In this document: one piece after another, positions 1 to 5,700 of the stretch
Layout: each line of letters starts with the position of its first letter
How positions within the stretch are numbered: position 1 is the stretch's first letter
Assembly: GCA_009926295.1 (NCBI GenBank)
Contig: RFPF01000195.1
Span: 1 to 5,910, forward strand
Direction of reading: 5' to 3'
DNA from: Planctomycetia bacterium
GTDB lineage: Bacteria; Planctomycetota; Planctomycetia; Pirellulales; UBA1268
Length of the DNA stretch: 5,910 nucleotides
The notes under the pieces: generated by a model
What the model saw: only the letters and a program-made list of their open reading frames with translations
Told to the model about the DNA's origin: nothing
Databases searched by the model: none
Program-made: the position numbers and the translations under genes

Positions 1-1033
1 TGGCGGCCGTTGCCGATCGGCGCGGGCCTCGTGGAGCAGGCGCGGGCCTGCCGGCCGCGCTACGTGGTGGTGGTCGACCCGGCCGCCGCGCAGGGCCTCG
101 ACCCCGCCGACCTCCCGTCCGGAACCCACCTCGCGGTGGGGGCGGACGTGCTCGACGAACTCGTGCAGGCTCCGGAGGTGGATCGTGTCGTGTCTGCGAT
201 CGCGGGCGCGTCCGGCTTGCGGAGCACCTGGGCGGCCGTGGAGGCAGGCAAGACGGTCGCGCTTGCGAACAAGGAAACGCTCGTGATGGCCGGGCCCCTG
301 GTGATGGACCTCGCCGCCCGGACCGGCGCCCGGATCCTGCCGGTCGACAGCGAGCATTCCGCCATCCACCAGGCCCTTCGTTCGGGCAGCGTGGCCGAGG
401 TGGAGCGGATCGTGCTCACCGCCAGCGGCGGCCCGTTCCGCACCTGGCCGGCGGCTTCGCTCGCGGCAGCCACCGACGTGGTCGATGGGCCGGAAGATCA
501 CGATCGACTCGGCGACCATGATGAACAAGGCGCTGGAACTCATCGAGGCGAGGTGGCTGTTCGGCGTGCCGGCCGAGCGTCTGGCGGTGGTCGTCCACCC
601 GCAGTCGATCGTGCATTCGCTCGTCGAGTTCGTCGACGGCTCGGTGATCGCCCAGCTGAGTCCGCCCGACATGCGGCTGCCGATCCAGTACGCCCTTTCC
701 TTCCCCGATCGCGTGACCGGACCCACACGCAGGTTCGAGCAGGCGTGGGCGATGTCGTTGGATTTCGAGCCGCCGGACGTCGCCCGGTTTCCGGCGCTGC
801 GGCTCGGGCACGAGGCGGCCGCCAGGGGTGGCACGTCCGGTGCGGTGCTCAATGCGGCCAACGAGGAGGCGGTGCGGGGTTTCCTCGAAGGCGATCTCAC
901 GTTCACCGACATCGCGGCGGTCTGCGAGAGGGTGCTCGGAGAGCATCCGTTCCAATCAGATCCCTCGCTCGACGACGTCCGTCGCCTCGACGCCTGGGCC
1001 AGGCAGGAGGTGGCCAAGTGGGCGTGTGTGTGA
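1..1033 (+). CDS. dxr: 1-deoxy-D-xylulose 5-phosphate reductoisomerase, 5' partial and frameshifted
   Basis: This cytosolic enzyme converts 1-deoxy-D-xylulose 5-phosphate to 2-C-methyl-D-erythritol 4-phosphate with NADPH and a divalent metal, the committed MEP-pathway step. The N-terminal Rossmann part lies upstream of the window. Up to about 481 the protein is read in frame 1: an ANKETLVMAG stretch near 268-297, PVDSEHS at 340-360 with metal ligands Asp (346-348) and Glu (352-354), and TASGGPFR at 418-441. From 485 it continues in frame 2: MGRKITIDSATMMNKALE with the third metal-ligand Glu at 536-538 (E. coli Glu231 equivalent), HPQSIVHS, LNAANEEAV, and a stop TGA at 1031-1033. About 23 nt are missing between the halves, removing the active-site loop that carries the E. 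coli His209 equivalent. As written the gene cannot give a normal enzyme. The pathway is normally essential, so a sequence error or assembly artefact is at least as likely as a real pseudogene. Confidence 0.93.
473..481 (+). other. Frameshift site in dxr at a short direct-repeat scar
   Basis: In frame 1 the bases read Thr-Asp-Val-Val. In frame 2 the same bases read Pro-Thr-Trp followed by Ser-Met-Gly-Arg-Lys, which is the normal family wording (HPTW/HPNW then S-M-G-R-K). The nine bases ccgacgtgg therefore fit both sides of the break, as expected if two copies recombined and the segment between them was lost. Family alignment from memory expects 11 residues between the Thr (472-474) and the Met at 485, but only 10 nt are present, so about 23 nt are missing. 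That length matches the observed change of frame. Confidence 0.75.
1005..1013 (+). promoter_or_regulatory. Strong Shine-Dalgarno-like sequence inside the dxr 3' end, bearing on the rseP start
   Basis: AGGAGGTGG lies in the last codons of dxr. It is 7 nt upstream of an in-frame GTG at 1018 but 22 nt (from AGGAGG) upstream of the ATG at 1033. If it is used, rseP would start at GTG 1018 and gain five residues (V-G-V-C-V), overlapping dxr by 16 nt. The same bases also encode a Gln-Glu-Val run near the dxr C-terminus, so the match may be coincidental. The ATG with TGATG stop/start coupling remains the preferred start. Confidence 0.4.
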
Positions 1034-3066
1034 TGGCGACGACGTGGCTGCAATGGATCGTCCAGCCTGCCAGCTGGTGGGTGATCCTCCAGGTCGCCCT
1101 CGGCCTCGGGTTCGTGATCTTCGTCCACGAACTCGGCCACTTCCTCGTCGCCAAGGCGTGCGGGGTGAAGTGCGAGAAGTTCTTCCTCGGGTTCGACGTG
1201 GGCGGCCTCAAGCTCGCCAGTGTGAAGTGGGGTGAGACGGAATACGGCATCGGCGCACTGCCGCTCGGCGGCTACGTGAAGATGCTCGGCCAGGACGACA
1301 ACCCGGCCGCCGCTGCGACGGAGGCCGAGCGGGCCCGCGCGGCACTGGAATCGGGCGACCTGCCGCCGGAGCCCGTGGCGGGGCCGCATCGGGCGTGGGA
1401 TCCGCGCAGCTATCCCGCCCAAAGCGTGCCGGAGCGGATGGCGATCATTTCGGCAGGTGTGATCATGAACGTGATCTTCGCCGTCCTGATGGCATCGTTG
1501 GCCTTCGGCCTCGGCGTGCGGGAACTCACCTGCGAGGTCTCGGGCGTGCGTCCGGGTGGCGCGGCGTGGCGGGCGGGCCTCCGGACGGGCGACCAGATCA
1601 CTGCGATCGGTGGGCAGAAAAACCCGATCTTCTCCGATTTGCAGAAGGGCGTGACGCTCGGCGACGTGACGAAGGGGGTCGAGTTCACGATCCATCGTCC
1701 CGCCGATGGATCGACCCGCACGGTGCTCCTCCACCCCGATACCGACCTCGGCGTGCCTACGGTCGGGGTGACGAGCCCGTTTTCACTGACACTGCCCGCC
1801 GACCTGAAGGAAGGCCTGCCCGGCGCCGCCGGCAGGGCCGCCCCGGCGCTCGCGGCGGGCGACACCATCCGTGCGGTCGACGGCGTGCCGGTGCGGACGT
1901 ACGCCGAGCTCGTCGCGGCGCTCTCTGACCGGGTCGACCGGCCGGTGCGTCTCACCATCGAGCGCATGACGCGGAAGGGCGGGGCGGCCGAGCCGCTCGA
2001 TGTCGAACTGCCGGCGCAGCCGCAGCGAACGACCGGGATGGCGATGACGGCCCTGCCGGTGAGGGCGGTGCAGGACGACTCGCCCGCGGCCCGCGCGGGC
2101 ATCCGCGCCGGCGACCGGATCGTCGCGGTCGACGGTGACCCCGTTGGCGACCCGCTCGCGCTCGACGACCGGCTGCGGGCGCTCGTCGGCAAAAGCGTCC
2201 GCCTGGACCTGGTCCGGGACGGCGGCGGGACGGAGGTGGTGGAGGCGGTGCCCCGCGAGGTCGATTGGCTGGAGGAGTCGCGCTGGCCGACGAGTCCGGC
2301 GGCGGTTTCGACACTCGGCGTGGCGGTCGGGGTGGATGCGCTGGTGGCGGCTGTCGCCACCGACGGCCCGGCGGCGCGTGCGGGGATCGTGCCCGGCGAC
2401 CGGGTTGTCCGCGTGCGATTCCAGGCACCGGGACGCGAGGCGGACGGGCCCGACGAAGGCCTCGAGCTCTCCGAGCGTTCGCCGAGCTGGCCGTACGTGA
2501 TGGCGGCGTTGCAACAGGTCGAAGACGGCACCACGCTCGCGCTCGAGGTCGTGGGAGCCGACGGATCCAAGCGCGATGTGACGCTCGTCCCCGTCGAGGA
2601 TCCAGGCCGGCAGGTTCTCGACCGCGGCCTGCTCTTCGAGCCTGTCTACCGGATGGTGCGGGCGGATTCGGCGCTTGCGGCGCTCCGGCTCGGATCCGGG
2701 CGTGCGGTCGACGACCTGTCGCTGGTGTACAAGTTCCTGCACAAGCTCACGAGCAACCAGATCAGCCCCCGGCTGCTCGGCGGCCCCATCGAGATAGCAA
2801 AGCAGGCCGGCAGGTCGGCCGAAGAGGGGTTCAGTCGGTTCCTCCTGTTTTTGACGATGCTCAGCGCCAATCTGGCGGTCGTGAACTTCCTTCCCATCCC
2901 CGTTCTCGACGGGGGGCATATGGTGTTTCTGGCGTACGAGTGGATCCGGGGCAAGCCGCCCAGCGAGGGCGTCGTCGGCCTGCTTTCGTACGTCGGCCTC
3001 GCGGTCATCCTCACGCTGATGATGTTCGTGTTCGGCCTCGACCTGGGATTGATACCGCGGCGCTAG
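1033..3066 (+). CDS. rseP: RIP metalloprotease RseP (site-2 protease) with four PDZ-like repeats
   Basis: This inner-membrane zinc protease cleaves transmembrane segments, classically of anti-sigma factors after a first periplasmic cut. The 677-residue product has HELGH at residues 32-36 at the end of the first membrane helix, then LPLGGYVKM. A second helix follows at about 137-160, after the family-typical Tyr-Pro-Ala-X-Ser-Val-Pro-Glu-Arg-Met run. Four PDZ-like units come next, at about 161-260, 261-330, 343-410 and 430-521, each with a Gly-Asp-X-(Ile/Val) core. A GGPIEIA motif and the C-terminal membrane domain follow, with N-x-x-P-x-P-x-LDGG at about 618-628 (third zinc ligand Asp626). 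E. coli RseP is about 450 residues with two PDZ domains; the extra length here is PDZ material and linkers. The start ATG overlaps the dxr stop (TGATG), implying translational coupling; GTG 1018 is an alternative start. The catalytic residues are intact, so this copy looks functional. Confidence 0.96.
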   Translation: MATTWLQWIVQPASWWVILQVALGLGFVIFVHELGHFLVAKACGVKCEKFFLGFDVGGLKLASVKWGETEYGIGALPLGGYVKMLGQDDNPAAAATEAERARAALESGDLPPEPVAGPHRAWDPRSYPAQSVPERMAIISAGVIMNVIFAVLMASLAFGLGVRELTCEVSGVRPGGAAWRAGLRTGDQITAIGGQKNPIFSDLQKGVTLGDVTKGVEFTIHRPADGSTRTVLLHPDTDLGVPTVGVTSPFSLTLPADLKEGLPGAAGRAAPALAAGDTIRAVDGVPVRTYAELVAALSDRVDRPVRLTIERMTRKGGAAEPLDVELPAQPQRTTGMAMTALPVRAVQDDSPAARAGIRAGDRIVAVDGDPVGDPLALDDRLRALVGKSVRLDLVRDGGGTEVVEAVPREVDWLEESRWPTSPAAVSTLGVAVGVDALVAAVATDGPAARAGIVPGDRVVRVRFQAPGREADGPDEGLELSERSPSWPYVMAALQQVEDGTTLALEVVGADGSKRDVTLVPVEDPGRQVLDRGLLFEPVYRMVRADSALAALRLGSGRAVDDLSLVYKFLHKLTSNQISPRLLGGPIEIAKQAGRSAEEGFSRFLLFLTMLSANLAVVNFLPIPVLDGGHMVFLAYEWIRGKPPSEGVVGLLSYVGLAVILTLMMFVFGLDLGLIPRR

Positions 3067-3070
3067 GTGG
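3065..3070 (+). promoter_or_regulatory. Ribosome-binding-site candidate for the HAD gene
   Basis: AGGTGG overlaps the rseP stop codon (TAG 3064-3066) and lies 3 nt before the ATG at 3074. The spacing is shorter than ideal, but it is the only purine-rich tract there. It suggests that termination on rseP feeds initiation on the HAD gene. Confidence 0.4.
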
Positions 3071-3073
3071 AAC

Positions 3074-3754
3074 ATGAGTACCGTCGACGGCACCGCCGCG
3101 GGCGCCTCCAGCGGCCCGCTGGACCTCGCGATCCCGGCCGGCGTGCGGGCGGTGGTGTTCGACGTGGTCGGGACGCTCGTCGAACCGCATCCTTCCGTGG
3201 CGGTGGCCTACCAACGGGCGGCTGCACGGCACGGTATCGAGGAGGGGGTCGCCGCGATCGAGCGGTCGTTCCGGCGTGCATGGCGGCGGCAGGAATCGAT
3301 CGATGCCCGGGCGGCCACGCCCCATGCCACCGACCGGGAGCGGGAGCGGGAGCGTTGGCGGGCGATCGTGGCCGACGTGTTCGCCGGTCGACCCGAGACG
3401 GAGATGATCTTCGCGGACCTGTGGGACCACTTCGGGCGACCGACGGCTTGGCGACCGACGCACCAGGGTTTGGCGCTCGTGCGGCACGCGCTCGGCGCCG
3501 GCCTCACCGTCGCGCTGGCGAGCAACTTCGACGAGCGGCTGCACGAGATCGCCCGCCACGTGGAGCCGCTCGTGCTCGTGCCCCACGTGTTTGCGTCGTC
3601 CGAACTGGGCTGGCGGAAGCCCGCCCCGGAGTTCTTCCGCTGCGTGGAGGAGCGGCTCGGATGCGGCCCGGCGGAGCTGCTGCTCGTCGGCGACGATCCT
3701 GACCTCGATCTCGCCGCCGGTCGCCGTGCCGGCTGGCACGTCCGCAACGCGTAG
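3074..3754 (+). CDS. HAD-superfamily (subfamily IA-like) hydrolase-like protein
   Basis: This is a 226-residue soluble protein with the four HAD motifs in order. Motif I is VVFDVVGTLV with nucleophile Asp30. Motif II is ALASNFDE with Ser150. Motif III is GWRKPAPEFF with Lys182. Motif IV is LLVGDDPDLD (about 203-212), with acidic residues 207, 208, 210 and 212 for magnesium. A helical cap lies between motifs I and II (about 40-140). The family mostly removes phosphate from small molecules; the substrate cannot be read here. One oddity is that the second Asp of the canonical DxDxT (the general acid/base) is Val32. The D-x-x-G-T form does occur in some HAD relatives, so activity may be altered rather than lost. 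About 25 residues precede the first strand, so a later start is possible. The gene follows rseP by 7 nt and probably shares its transcript. Confidence 0.88.
   Translation: MSTVDGTAAGASSGPLDLAIPAGVRAVVFDVVGTLVEPHPSVAVAYQRAAARHGIEEGVAAIERSFRRAWRRQESIDARAATPHATDRERERERWRAIVADVFAGRPETEMIFADLWDHFGRPTAWRPTHQGLALVRHALGAGLTVALASNFDERLHEIARHVEPLVLVPHVFASSELGWRKPAPEFFRCVEERLGCGPAELLLVGDDPDLDLAAGRRAGWHVRNA
3335..3352 (+). repeat. Three tandem copies of a hexanucleotide (cgggag) inside the HAD gene
   Basis: Three perfect copies of cgggag encode an Arg-Glu alternation in the cap region of the HAD-like protein. Gain or loss of a copy would keep the frame and change the protein by two residues. It is probably only codon-level low complexity in a charged helix. 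Confidence 0.6.
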
Positions 3755-3793
3755 CTGCCCTCACGTGACGGCTCGGCATCCAGCCGCCCGTCG

Positions 3794-4622
3794 TTACGCG
3801 GCGGCCAGGGCGCCGCGGGCCACCTCGAGACACTCCCTGATGTCGGCGAGCGGATCCTTCGGGTTTTCCTCGTATTCCAGCGACAGGGCGCCGTCGGCCG
3901 GGAAGTCGACCTGCTCGAGGGCGGCGAACACGGCCGGCACGTCGAGGTGTCCCTTGCCGAGGATCACGCCCTTTGTCTTCTCCTGCATGTCCTGGAAGTC
4001 CTTGAGGTGCACGCCGTAGAGCCTGCCTTTGAGGAGCCGGATCACCTCGACGGGGTTCTCGCCCGAGCGGATGAAGTGGCCGAGGTCGGCGCAGGCACCG
4101 ATCCGGTCGTCGTGCTTTTCGATCGCATGGAGCACGTCGAGCACCTTGTTGTAGCGGTGCTTGGGGCCATGGTTGTGGATCGCCACCCGGATGTCGAATT
4201 CCTTCACGAGCTCGTCGAGGCTCGCGAACGCCTCGGGCGCGGGATCGGCGGAGAGTGTGCGGATGCCGGCGGCCTTGGCGAACTCGAAGACCTTGCGATT
4301 GGCAGCGGCATCGCCACCGAAGCCGTTGACGCCATGCGCGCTGATCGTGAGCCCGAGGGCGGCGAGCGTCTTATTCATGGCGGCAATCTGCTCGGGCGTC
4401 GAGTTGAGCGGATACATGCCCGGATAGAATTCGACGAACCGGAATCCGAGATCGCGGGCGTGCTTGAGGGCCTCGTCCACGGGATAGCCGCGGCGAATAG
4501 AGTTGGATTCCGAGGTTGAGATTGCCGTGTTCGGCGCGGGCGGCGGGCAGCATCGAGCCGGCGGCGGCCAGGCCAGCGGCAGCGGAGAGGACATCACGGC
4601 GGGAAAACTTCGCGGCTGGCAT
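3794..4622 (-). CDS. Tat-signal sugar phosphate isomerase/epimerase-like TIM barrel protein, frameshifted
   Basis: Read from ATG 4622-4620, the protein opens with a twin-arginine signal: SRRDVL at about residues 7-12, an Ala/Gly-rich hydrophobic stretch, and a likely cut after A-R-A. The mature part begins with NLGIQLYS, the usual first strand of the xylose isomerase-like TIM barrel (AP endonuclease family 2 fold). After a frame change at 4494-4498 it continues with RRGYPVDEALKHA, VEFYPG (Glu codon 4430-4432), ISAHGVNGF, VAIHNHG, ADLGHFIRSGENP, GVHLKDF and LSLEYEE. These supply the Glu, His and Asp residues that usually bind the metal. The stop is TAA at 3796-3794. Restoring 5 nt gives 277 residues, a normal family length. 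The likely role is isomerisation or epimerisation of a sugar or related polyol outside the cytoplasm; no substrate is evident. It converges on the HAD gene (39 nt between stops) and diverges from the MFS gene. An SD-like AAAGGT (minus strand, 4634-4629) lies 6 nt before the start. Confidence 0.9.
4494..4498 (-). other. Frameshift site in the isomerase gene, fitting loss of one copy of a 5-bp tandem repeat
   Basis: On the minus strand the bases ctctattcgccgcgg read Leu-Tyr-Ser-Pro-Arg in the upstream frame. In the downstream frame they read Ser-Ile-Arg-Arg-Gly. Inserting a second copy of attcg gives ctc tat tcg att cgc cgc ggc, which reads Leu-Tyr-Ser-Ile-Arg-Arg-Gly. This satisfies both flanks and the family pattern (QLYS-[IL]-R). 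A lost tandem copy is therefore a simple, sufficient explanation. Confidence 0.72.
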
Positions 4623-4690
4623 GGTGAGACCTTTCGGGATGGGAAGGCGGATCGGTAGAGCAGGGGAATATAACGTGGTGACCACCGGCC
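4623..4690. promoter_or_regulatory. Divergent intergenic region, putative bidirectional promoter
   Basis: These 68 nt separate the start codons of the isomerase gene (-) and the MFS gene (+). An AT-rich island, aatataac at 4667-4674, stands out in GC-rich surroundings. It reads TATAAC on the plus strand and TATATT on the minus strand, so it could serve as a -10 element either way. For the MFS gene this would leave a very short leader, with no good Shine-Dalgarno. I see no clear -35 box on either strand. Confidence 0.4.
4675..4685. promoter_or_regulatory. Short inverted repeat next to the AT island, possible operator
   Basis: GTGGT-G-ACCAC is a perfect 5-bp inverted repeat around one central base, immediately downstream (plus sense) of the -10-like island. 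A repressor bound there could block MFS transcription. The arms are short, and a match this size can arise by chance. Confidence 0.25.
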
Positions 4691-5690
4691 ATGCAGCAGA
4701 CCTCACCACCCCCTGATCCGCCCCTTCCGCCCACGATCCGTGGCCTCGGCTGGACAAGTTTTCTCACCGATCTATCGAGCGAGGCGATCTATCCGCTCCT
4801 GCCGGCGTTCGTGATGCGGGAACTCGGTGGGTCGGCCGTGAGCGTGGGGCTGCTCGACGGAATCGCGAATCTCGTCACCGCCGTCGTCCGGCTGCCAGCG
4901 GGGGCCCTCTCCGATCGCCTCGGCCGGCGGCCGCTGATTCTCCTCGGCTACGGACTGTCGGCACTCGTGCGGCCGCTGATGGGCCTCGTCGCGACTCCCT
5001 TGGGCGCGGTCGTCGTGCGGGCCGCCGACCGCTTCGGCAAGGGCATCCGCACGGCGCCGCGCGACGCGCTCGTGGCCGACCTCGTGCCCGTGGCGAGCCG
5101 CGGCCGCGCGTTCGGACACATCCGCGCCCTCGATCATGCCGGGGCCGCGCTCGGCCCGCTCGTCGCGATGCTCTTTCTGCTTCTCTATCCGGGCCGCGAG
5201 CGGACGCTCTTCCTGCTTACGCTTCTGCCCGGGATCGTCACGCTCGCGGTCATCTGGCGGCTCGTCCGTGATCCGCCGCGGATCACGACCGGCCCGGCGA
5301 CGACGGCACCCACCGGCCGGCTCGACCTGCGGCAGTGGCCGCTGCTCGGAAGCGTCGCCGTGTGGGCGCTCGGCGCGTCGAGCGAGCAGTTTTTATTGTT
5401 GCGAGCGGCTGATCTCGGCGTGCCGCAGGCCTTCATCCCGCTCGTGTGGCTCGTGGTGAGCTTCGTGAAGAGCGTCACGGCGAGCCGCGCCGGCCGGCTC
5501 TCCGATCGGCGAGAGCCCCGTACGACGCTGGCCGCGGGCTGGCTCCTCTTCGCCGCAGGCTACGCCGGGCTGGCGGCGAGCGGGCACATGGTCGCAGGTC
5601 TTTCGATGATGCTCGTGATCGCGCTCGCCGTCACGATGTTCGTGTTCCCCGTGCGCACGTGGCTGCACCAGCGTGAGGTTCTCGCCCAAC
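4691..5690 (+). CDS. Major facilitator superfamily transporter, C-terminally truncated at a junction
   Basis: This is an inner-membrane secondary transporter. The ATG at 4691 opens a frame with a proline-rich leader (residues 4-14) followed by alternating hydrophobic helices. Motif A (GALSDRLGRR, residues 71-80) lies in the loop between helices 2 and 3. DRFGKGIRTAPRD (113-125) follows, and a second motif-A-like loop (GRLSDRREPR, 268-277) marks the C-terminal half. FPVRTWLHQR at about 319-328 resembles the stretch that precedes a late helix in many MFS proteins. After that the frame turns hydrophilic and unlike any MFS, although it stays open to the window edge. The extension overlaps a minus-strand gene and is probably its antisense shadow. 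About 325-330 of the roughly 400 expected residues are present, so the last helices are missing. The substrate is unknown; divergence from the isomerase gene hints at a sugar or organic acid, but only weakly. Confidence 0.88.
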
Positions 5691-5700
5691 GCGAGAGCGA
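5650..5700. other. Tail-to-tail junction between two truncated genes of different base composition
   Basis: To the left, GC-rich plus-strand MFS coding sequence is recognisable up to about 5650-5675. To the right, clearly less GC-rich sequence codes on the minus strand for a different membrane protein, recognisable down to about 5657. Neither gene has its C-terminus, a stop codon or an intergenic gap here. The exact breakpoint cannot be fixed, because the two readings overlap for about 20-30 nt. Confidence 0.7.

Noticed and set aside
10..3066. One 1018-residue open frame that looks like a Dxr-RseP fusion protein
   Set aside because: Between about 482 and 1032 this frame gives an Arg/Gly-rich, non-conserved sequence, while the true Dxr continuation is in frame 2. 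The fusion is a by-product of the dxr frameshift and of the GC-rich sequence lacking stops.
1410..3093. Long minus-strand open frames (up to 436 codons) opposite rseP
   Set aside because: They are Ser/Arg/Pro-rich or His/Arg-rich, contain no recognisable domain, and lie opposite a strongly conserved gene. They are typical antisense shadows in GC-rich DNA.
3767..3786. Hairpin between the convergent HAD and isomerase genes as a bidirectional terminator
   Set aside because: Only a 5-bp stem (cggct/agccg) with an 8-nt loop can be formed, and no T-run follows on either strand. It is too weak to call in sequence this GC-rich.
3947..4519. Plus-strand 190-codon open frame opposite the isomerase gene
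   Set aside because: The translation is low-complexity and rich in Glu, Val and Asp, with no motif. The minus strand carries a clear TIM-barrel protein across the same span.
5393..5656. Continuation of the right-end minus-strand gene into the MFS region
   Set aside because: Past the junction the translation becomes a His/Glu/Arg-rich string without membrane segments, while the plus strand codes a good MFS protein. It is a shadow.
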